Shown here: positions 1-7,368 of the stretch, in pieces
Layout of the letters: the number at the start of each line of letters is the position of its first letter
How positions within the stretch are numbered: the first letter of the stretch is position 1
Assembly: GCA_964455375.1 (NCBI GenBank)
Contig: CAYVXE010000078.1
Location: 1 to 20,703 of the forward strand
From: CAYVXE01 sp964455375
Lineage (GTDB): Bacteria > Zhuqueibacterota > Zhuqueibacteria > Oceanimicrobiales > Oceanimicrobiaceae
DNA: 20,703 bases
Direction: 5' to 3'
Program-made: the position numbers and the translations under genes
The notes under the pieces: model-generated
What the model saw: the letters and a program-made list of their open reading frames with translations, nothing else
The model's database searches: none
What the model was told of the DNA's origin: nothing

Positions 1-30
1 CAGGCACAACAAAATCTCCGGTGCCCTGTG

Positions 31-849
31 TTATTTCAACCAGTCACTATATAGCTCTGGCCGGCGATCCCTGAGAAACAGCCGTCTGGCGTGCGAATCC
101 CGGACGGCATCCAGGTCGAGATTACAGAACAAAGTTTCTTCAGTCCCTTCTCCGGCACGTGCGATAACCTTTCCTGCCGGGTTGCAGACAAAAGATTCAC
201 CGGCGAAAGTCAGGCAGGACTCAGCTCCGACCCGGTTGCATAAAGCGGTAAAATACCCGTTCTGAAAGGCCGCAACCCGCATCTCGGCTTCATACAATCC
301 TTCCGGCCATTCACCGGTGGCGCCTGCCTGTGGCACAAATACGACCTCAGCTCCTGCCAGCGCCAACGCCCGCATGTATTCGGGGTAGTGCCGGTCGTAG
401 CAGATAGCGATGCCAATGCTGCCAAATTTTGTCTCATAAACCGGGGCGCCGCAATCTCCGGGTGTGTAGTACCCCTGCTCATAAAAACATGGGTAGTCGG
501 TAATATGCACCATGCGGGTCGTTCCCAATAAACTGCCGTCGGAGTCGATGACCGGAGAAGAGTCAAACGTGTGGTTGCCGTGGCGTTCAAAAATATTGAG
601 AATAATGACAACACCGAGGTCAGCGGCAGATTTGCAGAAAGTGTCCGTGGTGCGACCGGGAACAGGCTCCGCAAGACGTCGTTTGTCTTCCGTGGCTTTC
701 TCCTGCGGGTAAAAAGGATCGAAGGCGAGTTCTGCAAAGCAAATGACCTCTGCACCTTGAGCAGCCGCTTTTTCCACCGCTTTGAGACCTTTTTGACGAT
801 TTACAGTTCTGTCTTCCGAAGCTGTTTGTTGGATGAGTGCGATTTTCAT
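31..849 (-). CDS. Carbon-nitrogen hydrolase (nitrilase superfamily), amidase-like, catalytic Lys replaced by Met
   Basis: Predicted cytoplasmic hydrolase of 272 residues, normal length for the nitrilase/N-carbamoylputrescine amidase group, which cleaves non-peptide C-N bonds of amides or carbamoyl compounds. Visible landmarks are Glu40 in CFAELAF, Cys150 in IAICYDRHYPE and the segment GYYTPGD at 127-132. The family motif R-K-x-H-(I/L), which carries the catalytic lysine, reads TRMVHI here, so Met113 sits where Lys is expected; the codon is a plain ATG in good sequence. The start at 849 has AAGGAA about 9 nt upstream. The 328-bp gap behind it suggests its own promoter. The substrate cannot be deduced; the protein may be a divergent subfamily or catalytically altered. 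Family assignment is firm, activity is not. Confidence 0.9.
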   Translation of the reverse strand: MKIALIQQTASEDRTVNRQKGLKAVEKAAAQGAEVICFAELAFDPFYPQEKATEDKRRLAEPVPGRTTDTFCKSAADLGVVIILNIFERHGNHTFDSSPVIDSDGSLLGTTRMVHITDYPCFYEQGYYTPGDCGAPVYETKFGSIGIAICYDRHYPEYMRALALAGAEVVFVPQAGATGEWPEGLYEAEMRVAAFQNGYFTALCNRVGAESCLTFAGESFVCNPAGKVIARAGEGTEETLFCNLDLDAVRDSHARRLFLRDRRPELYSDWLK

Positions 850-1177
850 AATTTACAGTTCCTTGCGTTTCGTTTTATTCATCAGTAGAGAAGGGATGAA
901 TAAATTTCTTGTTTTCCGGACAATTGAATGCTTGTTTTACACGAATTTAGTGCAAGAAAAAGTTATTTATCCGGTCATGGTAAATATTTTCCCAAAACGA
1001 CGTTATCAAGATTATTAAGGATATGTGTCGAAGAAAGGCTTAGAATTTTAATGTAACAATCTTGTCGAAACCTGATTTTAATGTATTTAAATTATTATTG
1101 AAAGTCAAGACAACCGTTGACTGCGGAGTAAAGACGTTCAACAGAATGTTCGTTGTGGCGGTATTGCTATTGAGAAT
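850..1177. other. Intergenic region, no gene seen
   Basis: AT-rich stretch of 328 bp between the upstream end of the hydrolase gene and the stop of the transglutaminase-like gene, both on the minus strand. It must hold the hydrolase promoter, but I see no convincing -35/-10 pair and no terminator hairpin with a T-run. Short open frames here have no ribosome-binding site and low-complexity, non-protein-like translations. Confidence 0.6.
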
Positions 1178-2299
1178 TCAATTCAAGTTATTGAAATATT
1201 TTCTGACTGACTTGGTGGCTTTTTTATTTCCGGTTTGTGTATAAAAGGACAGCCAGCGTTGCAGGATGAATTTTAAATGCTGTCTATCTTTTTCAGTTAA
1301 GATTTTTAATTGGCGAATTTCATCGATCATCTGTAATGTGAGTTCTACATTTTTTGTCTGCCAGATTCTCTGCAATGTTTGAAAAAACGCGGCTCGGCAA
1401 TTTTGAGCAAAATCTTTGTTTTTTGGATAACGGAAAGTTCCGTCACAAAACACCTCGAAAGCGTCATAAAAGCGGCCTTCTTCGTAGCATTGTTTCCCCC
1501 ATTTGTAGTAAAGACTTTGTTCAAAAAACTCATTGGAAGGAGACTTTTCATTAAAATCCTGGGCAACGAGAATCAGATCGTACGCTTTTTTATAATCACC
1601 GCGTTTCATGGCAAAGTACGCCTGGTTGTAGGCCAGAAGTCCCAGTAGTTCTGTGTTGTTAATCATGCGGCCTTGACTGTTTTCATGTTCGTAAAGACGA
1701 TCCAGGCCGATTTTCAGTCGCTGACTTTCCGGATAAAAACTCGCAAGATAACTGGAGTAAACATGCAGGTTTTTCATAATATCAAAACCCATGGGATGTG
1801 TATTTTCCACGATGACTTTTTTACCAAAATCCGTGAAAATAGTGTAAACATGGGTTGGTGTCTCAAATGCCTCGGTTTGCCATCCGAGCGCTTCACAAAG
1901 CGTATTATAAAGGATCGTTGATGAGACGCAATTGTACATTCGCTTGTTGACGATATCAGGGAGCGTGGTAGCGTCTAATTTATATTCGTCATAGAGTGAT
2001 GTACGGACATAATTGAAAAGTTTTTTAGCCGCATGCAGCCGATGGAATTCATCAAAATGAAACCCTTTGATTTTTGCAACCAGGTTATTAAACCAGTTGA
2101 GATAATAGGTCAGGCTGTCCGGCGAATTTACACCGGATAAAATAAAGGCCGCTTCAATATGGGAAAAGTCATCGAGTTTTCCATCCTGAATATCAGTGAA
2201 AAGTTTCGTTTGCAGGTCGGGTTTCTGCGCATAAACTGGATGCGTTCCTAAAGCAGATTGAATGAGGATGAGAATGATGCAAGACAGGTATTTTCTCAT
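1178..2299 (-). CDS. Exported transglutaminase-like protein with C-terminal TPR-like region
   Basis: A 373-residue protein with an N-terminal signal peptide (hydrophobic residues 5-18, likely cleavage near VYA-Q25). Residues about 85-175 match the transglutaminase-like/SirB1-type papain fold: Cys124 in MYNCVSST, His150 in TPTHVYTIF and Glu165 in VIVENT, the usual order Cys, His, acidic residue. Residues about 215-330 are helical and TPR-like (LLAYNQAYFAMKRGDYKKAY). The expected location is periplasmic or surface. Such proteins can act as cysteine proteases, amidases or cross-linking enzymes; the substrate is unknown. It starts 31 nt after the stop of the upstream exported TPR gene, so the two are probably co-transcribed. 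The ATG at 2299 gives a full signal peptide but has no clear Shine-Dalgarno sequence. Confidence 0.8.
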   Translation of the reverse strand: MRKYLSCIILILIQSALGTHPVYAQKPDLQTKLFTDIQDGKLDDFSHIEAAFILSGVNSPDSLTYYLNWFNNLVAKIKGFHFDEFHRLHAAKKLFNYVRTSLYDEYKLDATTLPDIVNKRMYNCVSSTILYNTLCEALGWQTEAFETPTHVYTIFTDFGKKVIVENTHPMGFDIMKNLHVYSSYLASFYPESQRLKIGLDRLYEHENSQGRMINNTELLGLLAYNQAYFAMKRGDYKKAYDLILVAQDFNEKSPSNEFFEQSLYYKWGKQCYEEGRFYDAFEVFCDGTFRYPKNKDFAQNCRAAFFQTLQRIWQTKNVELTLQMIDEIRQLKILTEKDRQHLKFILQRWLSFYTQTGNKKATKSVRKYFNNLN

Positions 2300-2330
2300 A
2301 TCATAATTTTTGTTAAACTTCAGGGTGCTG

Positions 2331-3599
2331 TTATCGGCCTCTCCGAATTTTTTTTATCTCTGTTTCGACAATGATGATTTGTTTGTAATAATTCTTTGGC
2401 GCCAGAGATAAAAATCCTTTAAAAGCCGCCACGGCCTGTTTGTTTTTGCGGGCGCTTTTACAGGCGAATCCTTTCCAGTAATACGCCCAGTAGTATCTTG
2501 GATTCTGTTTGAGAACTTTATTAAACTGTGTGATTGCGTTGTTGTACCGTCCCGATTTGTAATAACTTTCCGCTAACTTGAAGCGGGTTTTGGTATTTCC
2601 AGGTTCAAACTCCAGAACTTTGACTAAATCCGCATTTGCTTGTTTATACTTTCCCTGCTCGTAATAGGTGACGGCGCGATGGTAGTAAGCATCTTTAAAA
2701 TTTGGTCTTTTTTCGATGCACGTGTTGAAGTCTTTTATCGCTTTGCGGTAGGATTTGAGGTTTCTGTAGGCGATGCCCCGGTTTAAATAAGAATCCAGAT
2801 AGTCAGGATTGATCTCAATGGCCTTGTTGAAATCCAGAACCGCTCGTTTATAGGATTTTTTGAGCGTCCTTTGCACCCCGCGACTGAAATAGGCTTCGTT
2901 GACAATCGCACTCCTACCCCAATCAGGATATTGTTTGGAAGCAACATTAAAGTCCTTTATGGCACTGGCGTAGTTTTTCCGGACACAATTTACAAATCCT
3001 CTTACATAGTAACCGATAGCTGAATTAGGATCAAATTCGATGGCTTTACTGTAGTCATCAATTGCCTTTTCGGGTTGGTCATTTTTCTGGTAGAAAAGAC
3101 CGCGCAAGAGATAGGGCAGAGGCGATTTTGGAGCCAGTGCAATGGCCTTGTCGTATGCAAGCTCTGCTGCTTCATCGTTTTCGAGGTTGTTTAATATATC
3201 TCCCTTGATTAAATAAACCGGGAAATAGGTCTTATTTTTTTTTCGGCTTTTTTCGATTTGCTTAAGCGCTTTTTTGTAATGAGCATTGTAGTCCTCAAAC
3301 ACCGCTTTGAAAATATTTCCGGCAACTTTCTTTTTAATTGTTTTTTGCTCACTGTCCCGTATTATTTTTAAATACAAACGAGCATTGGGGTGAGTCTGCC
3401 AGGAATTCAGAGTCGCTCTAAACGCCGGTTTCGCTTTCTTAAAGTCTTTCTTTTTGGCGAACTTGATGCCGCTGGACAGCGCCTCATTCAGCTTTGATGT
3501 ATCCGTACCGTCCTCGATATTGGTTTTTGCCTGAAGAGTCAGGGGAAAAATGGTTATGAGAAGAAGTGTGAGAAGCCGCAAAAGATGTTTTAATTTCAT
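2331..3599 (-). CDS. Exported tetratricopeptide (TPR) repeat protein
   Basis: A 422-residue protein with a signal peptide (residues 1-24, cleavage likely after LQA). From about residue 110 to 415 it is a run of roughly eight TPR units of 34-36 residues; clear examples are YLNRGIAYRNLKSYRKAIKD, YYHRAVTYYEQGKYKQANAD and YYWKGFACKSARKNKQAVAA. The protein is strongly basic, rich in Lys and Arg. TPR arrays are protein-binding scaffolds, so the likely role is a periplasmic adaptor. It precedes the transglutaminase-like gene by 31 nt and a good promoter lies 58-93 nt upstream of its ATG, so it is probably the first gene of a two-gene operon. The partner cannot be inferred beyond that association. 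Confidence 0.85.
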   Translation of the reverse strand: MKLKHLLRLLTLLLITIFPLTLQAKTNIEDGTDTSKLNEALSSGIKFAKKKDFKKAKPAFRATLNSWQTHPNARLYLKIIRDSEQKTIKKKVAGNIFKAVFEDYNAHYKKALKQIEKSRKKNKTYFPVYLIKGDILNNLENDEAAELAYDKAIALAPKSPLPYLLRGLFYQKNDQPEKAIDDYSKAIEFDPNSAIGYYVRGFVNCVRKNYASAIKDFNVASKQYPDWGRSAIVNEAYFSRGVQRTLKKSYKRAVLDFNKAIEINPDYLDSYLNRGIAYRNLKSYRKAIKDFNTCIEKRPNFKDAYYHRAVTYYEQGKYKQANADLVKVLEFEPGNTKTRFKLAESYYKSGRYNNAITQFNKVLKQNPRYYWAYYWKGFACKSARKNKQAVAAFKGFLSLAPKNYYKQIIIVETEIKKIRRGR

Positions 3600-3663
3600 A
3601 TTATTTCCGGAATGATTCGGTCCTGGTGCCTGGATTAGCCGGGTTCATTTTTTTGTGGGTAGC

Positions 3664-3692
3664 AATATAATTAAAATGGTGATTTATGGCAA
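3664..3692 (-). promoter_or_regulatory. Sigma70-type promoter of the TPR/transglutaminase operon
   Basis: On the minus strand, TTGCCA (3692-3687) and TATATT (3669-3664) are separated by exactly 17 nt. Each hexamer matches the sigma70 consensus at 5 of 6 bases. The predicted start of transcription near 3657 leaves a leader of about 58 nt before the ATG at 3599. Found by eye; no expression evidence. Confidence 0.55.
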
Positions 3693-3769
3693 GAAAAAGA
3701 TGCAGTTGGACAGATTTTCTTTTTTATTTCCTATCCGATTTGATACCCTTTAAATTTCTTGATGACTTT

Positions 3770-5251
3770 TTAAAGAACGGTTTTCGTTCCCACGTAGTCG
3801 GGAATGACGCCGCCATACCCGAAAAACTTCCGGATGAGTTCTGCCATCCATCTTTTTTGCATGCGGACATAAAACTGGTCCGCTGCCCGCCGGGCCCCTA
3901 AAAGCATGGTCGGGTACGCATGAATAGTGTCGGAGATTTTCGAAAGTTTGATACCGTTTTTCATCGCCAAAGCATATTCATTGATGATTTCTCCTGCCTG
4001 CAATCCCACGGCGTGCGCGCCGAGAATTTTCCCGGACGGTGCGCCGTGAATGATAATCCACCCGTCACTTTGTAATTCTGTTACGGCCCTGTCGATTTTG
4101 TTGTACGGCAGTTCAATGGTGTCGAATTTAATATGTTCTGAATTTAACTCTTTTGCTGTTTTGCCAACGTGTGCACTTTCCGGGTCGGTGTAGGTGACCC
4201 AGGGGATGACTTTCTGCTCGTGTTTAAATAACGGAAAATGTAAAACCGCATTGATTGCCGCGGTTTTGGCCATGTTTTCCGCCACGTGGGTAAATTTGAG
4301 AAACGTGGTGATGTCTCCGGCTGCATAAATGTGTTTGACATTTGTCCTGCAGTATTTATTGACGGGGATTCCGTTTTTTGCGAACCGGACACCGGCTTTA
4401 TCCAGACTTAGTTCTGTGAGATTGGGAATACGGCCCACCGCCACGAGCAAAGCATCTCCCTGAATGGTTTTGTTCGCTCCTTCCAAAGGCCCTACGGACA
4501 GTTCGAATCCGTTTGCCTTCTTCGTAGCCAGGTGGATGGTCTCTCCCAGATAAAATTGAATACCGGCTTTTTGGAGTTTTTCATGGATGACGGCGGTACA
4601 TTTTGGTTCATCCCGGATGAGAATTTTCTCGTCCAAAGCTATGACGGTGACCTTTGTTCCCAATAGATGAAATGCCTGCGCCATCTCAACACCGATGGGG
4701 CCGCTGCCCAGAATAACGAGATGCTTTGGCTGTTTCTTTAGTTCAAAGATCGTTTCATTCGTTAAAAAGTCAATGTCCTGAATCCCTTTTATGGGGATGA
4801 GCATTGGTGAACCGCCTGCTGTAATGATAGCTGAACGGAAGGTCATGCTTTGGTTGCCATCTTCATTTGTGATTTCCACGGTGTGAGAATTTTTAAATGT
4901 CGCCGCTCCGTTGAGAATGTTGACGCCGCGTTTTTCCATGAGCTCCGGGGAATCGGCTTCTTCATAAACCTGTTGCCGGGTTTTTCGGACCGAATCCATG
5001 ACTTTTGGGAAGTCGATGGATATGTTTTCAAATTTCAGTCCCAAAGATTCGTTCTCTTTAACCGAAGAAAGCTCTTTCGCTATATGCAGAAGAGCTTTAC
5101 TGGGTACGCAACCTGACCAGGTACAATCGCCGCCTAATCTGTTTTTTTCCACCAGTGCTGTTTTTGCACCGAAACTGGCACAGATGCCTGCGCTGGTAAG
5201 ACCTGCCGCGCCGCCGCCGATAACTAAAACGTCATAATCGTATTTCGCCAT
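3770..5251 (-). CDS. MerA-like FAD/NAD(P)-dependent disulfide oxidoreductase
   Basis: A 493-residue flavoprotein of the pyridine nucleotide-disulfide oxidoreductase class I family (dihydrolipoamide dehydrogenase/mercuric reductase group). The N-terminal FAD site is GGGAAG (12-17). The redox-active pair is Cys43 and Cys48 in GGDCTWSGCVPSK. A second Rossmann site is LGSGPIGVEMA near residue 185, and the second FAD motif is YAAGDIT. The C-terminal interface motif, HxHPT in dihydrolipoamide dehydrogenase, reads HAYPT, so Tyr446 replaces the catalytic His, and the downstream Glu is also missing. That resembles MerA-type enzymes. However, the N-terminal heavy-metal domain and the C-terminal Cys pair of true mercuric reductases are absent. 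No pyruvate dehydrogenase or mer genes lie nearby. Substrate unknown. No clear ribosome-binding site precedes the ATG. Confidence 0.88.
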   Translation of the reverse strand: MAKYDYDVLVIGGGAAGLTSAGICASFGAKTALVEKNRLGGDCTWSGCVPSKALLHIAKELSSVKENESLGLKFENISIDFPKVMDSVRKTRQQVYEEADSPELMEKRGVNILNGAATFKNSHTVEITNEDGNQSMTFRSAIITAGGSPMLIPIKGIQDIDFLTNETIFELKKQPKHLVILGSGPIGVEMAQAFHLLGTKVTVIALDEKILIRDEPKCTAVIHEKLQKAGIQFYLGETIHLATKKANGFELSVGPLEGANKTIQGDALLVAVGRIPNLTELSLDKAGVRFAKNGIPVNKYCRTNVKHIYAAGDITTFLKFTHVAENMAKTAAINAVLHFPLFKHEQKVIPWVTYTDPESAHVGKTAKELNSEHIKFDTIELPYNKIDRAVTELQSDGWIIIHGAPSGKILGAHAVGLQAGEIINEYALAMKNGIKLSKISDTIHAYPTMLLGARRAADQFYVRMQKRWMAELIRKFFGYGGVIPDYVGTKTVL

Positions 5252-5482
5252 AAGAGTAAACTTTCAAGAGTGAATGTTCGTGTTAATTATATATGCCTTT
5301 ATGTGCAAACCGGGACATTGAGAGACAATATTCCAACTATTTGTGTGCAGTTCTTCTGGATTCATTGAGACAGGCTTTACTGCATTGATGACGAGACGGT
5401 CGAAAAAATCAGAATTAAATAAATTTTCATGTTAAGCGTGATCCGGCGGCAAAGACAGGATAAAGGACTTTACGTTCTAAAA

Positions 5483-6589
5483 TTAAGAGTCAAAAGTTGT
5501 TTTTAAAAGGCTTTCCTGCTCAAATCGCTCCATCGCCAGTTGAATGAGCCGGTCGATGAGTTCCGAATAAGGAATGCCGCTGATTTCCCATAATTTCGGA
5601 TACATGCTGATTTTTGTGAAGCCGGGGATGGTGTTGATCTCATTCACGTAGAGCCGGCCATCTTCGGTTAGAAACAGGTCTACCCGTGCCATGCCCTCGC
5701 ATTCCAAAACCTTGAATGCGCGAACAGCTAATTGTTGAACCTCTTTTATGATGTCATCCGGAAGTTTTGCCGGAATCTCAAGCTTTGCCCCCTGTGCATC
5801 GATGTATTTTGCTTCATAAGAGTAGAATTCGTGTTGCGGAATAATCTCACCAGGCAGCGATGCGGCGGGGTGTTCATTCCCCAGAACAGCACATTCAATC
5901 TCGCGTCCTTTTATGGCCTCCTCAATGATGATTTTTTTGTCGTACAGAAAAGCGTTTTCTATGGCCTCGAGGAATGTCTTTTCATCTTTGGCTTTATGAA
6001 TCCCAACGGAACTTCCGAGATTAGCCGGTTTGATAAACACTGGGCTGCCCAACTGCTTGGTCACTATCTCATAATCGATCGCCTTTTTTTCGTATGCCCG
6101 GAAAACGACAAATTTTGCGTTGGCAATTCCGGCATCGCGCAACAAGCGTTTCATGACATCTTTGTCCATACCCACAGATGATCCGAGAACCCCGGCGCCC
6201 ACAAATGGGACATTTGCCAATTTTAAGAGTCCCTGAATCGTGCCGTCTTCGCCAAAGGTGCCGTGCAGCACCGGGAAAACGACGTCGATATTCCCGAAGG
6301 ATGCGTTCCCGGTGGTACTGACGATTTCCCGTGCACCGGATTTTCCGGTGACCAGGGCAACCTGTTCGTTGGAACTGTTCAATGCGATGAGTTTGGGATT
6401 TTCAGCGTGCAGCAAATAGTTGGAAGCTTCGTTCAAATGCCAGCGTCCCTGCTTGTCGATACCGATAAGAACAACGTCATATTTGTCGCGGTCGATGGCA
6501 TCGATGACATTCCTGGCTGATTGCAGAGAGACTTCATGCTCGGCGGTTTTTCCACCGAATAGGATGGCGACGCGGGTTTTGGGTGTCAT
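5483..6589 (-). CDS. ddl: D-alanine--D-alanine ligase
   Basis: Cytoplasmic ATP-grasp ligase making the D-Ala-D-Ala dipeptide for peptidoglycan; 368 residues, typical of Ddl. Motifs in order: FGGKTAEHEVS (11-21, first D-Ala site), HGTFGEDG (109-116), LGSSVGMDKD (135-144), IKPANLGSSVG (186-196), omega-loop YSYEAKY (256-262), ARVDLF (301-306) and NEINTIPGFT (316-325, metal and second D-Ala site). Tyr262 of the AKY motif corresponds to the Tyr of E. coli DdlB that favours D-Ala over D-lactate, so the product should be D-Ala-D-Ala. It stands alone rather than inside an mur/fts cluster. A putative promoter with an overlapping palindrome lies 80-120 nt upstream. The Shine-Dalgarno sequence is weak. 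Confidence 0.96.
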   Translation of the reverse strand: MTPKTRVAILFGGKTAEHEVSLQSARNVIDAIDRDKYDVVLIGIDKQGRWHLNEASNYLLHAENPKLIALNSSNEQVALVTGKSGAREIVSTTGNASFGNIDVVFPVLHGTFGEDGTIQGLLKLANVPFVGAGVLGSSVGMDKDVMKRLLRDAGIANAKFVVFRAYEKKAIDYEIVTKQLGSPVFIKPANLGSSVGIHKAKDEKTFLEAIENAFLYDKKIIIEEAIKGREIECAVLGNEHPAASLPGEIIPQHEFYSYEAKYIDAQGAKLEIPAKLPDDIIKEVQQLAVRAFKVLECEGMARVDLFLTEDGRLYVNEINTIPGFTKISMYPKLWEISGIPYSELIDRLIQLAMERFEQESLLKTTFDS

Positions 6590-6669
6590 AAATAAACGGA
6601 CTCTCTGTTATTTCAAGGTCACTTTTAAAGAATAAATTACGAATGATGTTGACTTGCAAAATTGCATAT

Positions 6670-6698
6670 AATATACACAAATCATTTTGTAATTACAA
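6670..6698 (-). promoter_or_regulatory. Candidate ddl promoter
   Basis: On the minus strand, TTGTAA (6698-6693) is followed after 17 nt by TATATT (6675-6670). The -10 matches consensus at 5 of 6 bases, the -35 at 4 of 6. Transcription would start near 6663, leaving about 74 nt before the ddl ATG at 6589. The region is very AT-rich, so a chance match is possible. Confidence 0.4.
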
Positions 6699-6709
6699 AT
6701 TTGATTTGT
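6677..6709. promoter_or_regulatory. Operator-like nested palindrome overlapping the ddl promoter
   Basis: Outer arms ACAAATCA (6677-6684) and TGATTTGT (6702-6709) are perfect inverted repeats. They enclose the perfect 14-bp palindrome TTTGTAATTACAAA (6686-6699). The whole covers the candidate -35 and spacer of the ddl promoter, the position expected for a repressor site. Alternatively it is chance in AT-rich DNA. Confidence 0.35.
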
Positions 6710-6793
6710 AAAGATAAAACCCCGAAAAGGTAACCGTATCGGAGGTGTCTGATAAACTGTATTTGAAGTCGTACTATTTACGGGAATCAAAGA

Positions 6794-7120
6794 CTATTCA
6801 TATTGCACCGCTGTACCACTCGCACTGACCATGAGCATATTTCCGCCGGAACCAATGCCGATGGTTTCATAATCAAGGTCTACAGCAATGACTGCATTGC
6901 CGCCGAGATGTTTTGCTTCCGCGATCATTTCCTCCACTGCAATTCTCTTGGCCTTGCGTAATTCCTTTTCGTAGGCTGCAGAACGCCCGCCGACAATATC
7001 GCGAATGCCGGCGAAAAAATCCTTGAAAATATTGGCGCCGAGAATTGCTTCGCCGCTCACCAGCCCGATGTTTTTGGTTATCTTTTTTCCTTCAATATGA
7101 GGTGTGGTTAAAACTAACAT
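6794..7120 (-). CDS. YbjQ/UPF0145 (DUF74) family protein
   Basis: Small cytoplasmic protein of 108 residues, the usual length of the UPF0145/YbjQ family (putative heavy-metal-binding, oligomeric; function not established). Family landmarks are the opening TTPHIEGKKI, then GLVSGEAILGANIFKD, the helix AVEEMIAEAKHLGGNAV and the closing strands VDLDYETIG and MLMVSASGTAV. I chose the ATG at 7120 because the strong ribosome-binding site AAGGAGG sits 7 nt upstream and the protein then begins exactly like the family. The longer open frame reading upstream passes through the run of Ns and is spurious. After collapsing the duplicated gap flank, the gene lies about 93 nt downstream of the ABC permease stop, so it may belong to that operon. 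Confidence 0.9.
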   Translation of the reverse strand: MLVLTTPHIEGKKITKNIGLVSGEAILGANIFKDFFAGIRDIVGGRSAAYEKELRKAKRIAVEEMIAEAKHLGGNAVIAVDLDYETIGIGSGGNMLMVSASGTAVQYE

Positions 7121-7151
7121 AGCAAACCTCCTTAAATTTGCATTGGAATTT
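7097..7151. repeat. 55-bp gap-flank repeat, left copy
   Basis: This 55-nt segment, covering the first codons and ribosome-binding site of the YbjQ-family gene, is identical to 7252-7306. The two copies abut the run of Ns on either side. Best read as the same piece of DNA represented twice at a contig join. Confidence 0.95.
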
Positions 7152-7251
7152 NNNNNNNNNNNNNNNNNNNNNNNNNNNNNNNNNNNNNNNNNNNNNNNNN
7201 NNNNNNNNNNNNNNNNNNNNNNNNNNNNNNNNNNNNNNNNNNNNNNNNNNN
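7152..7251. other. Assembly gap of exactly 100 Ns
   Basis: A run of 100 Ns, the conventional placeholder for a scaffold gap of unknown size. Because the flanks are identical for 55 nt, the true gap is probably zero, meaning the contigs overlap. Confidence 0.98.
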
Positions 7252-7306
7252 ATGAGGTGTGGTTAAAACTAACATAGCAAACCTCCTTAAATTTGCATTG
7301 GAATTT
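7252..7306. repeat. 55-bp gap-flank repeat, right copy
   Basis: Exact copy of 7097-7151. It carries a second apparent ATG (7275-7273, minus strand) with AAGGAGG in front, but the frame runs into Ns after eight codons. This is not a second gene. Confidence 0.95.
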
Positions 7307-7368
7307 GCTGCCGCTGCGTGTTTCCAAGCAATCCGGCAGTAAATTTAGAGTAAACTTCCGGCTGCATG

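Noticed and set aside
1..28. Terminator hairpin after the hydrolase (GGCAC/GTGCC)
   Set aside because: Only five clean pairs, a long loop, and the downstream side lies outside the window.
210..755. 181-residue frame on the minus strand within the hydrolase gene
   Set aside because: Same strand, different frame inside a conserved gene; no family-like sequence or ribosome-binding site.
5252..5482. Promoter of the MerA-like gene at a TATAAT near 5290
   Set aside because: A good -10 but no -35 at acceptable spacing; the nearest TTGCAC is only 11 nt away.
6794..7327. Open frame running through the Ns as one longer protein
   Set aside because: The upstream part is the duplicated gap flank read in another frame plus undefined residues; the family start and ribosome-binding site are at 7120.
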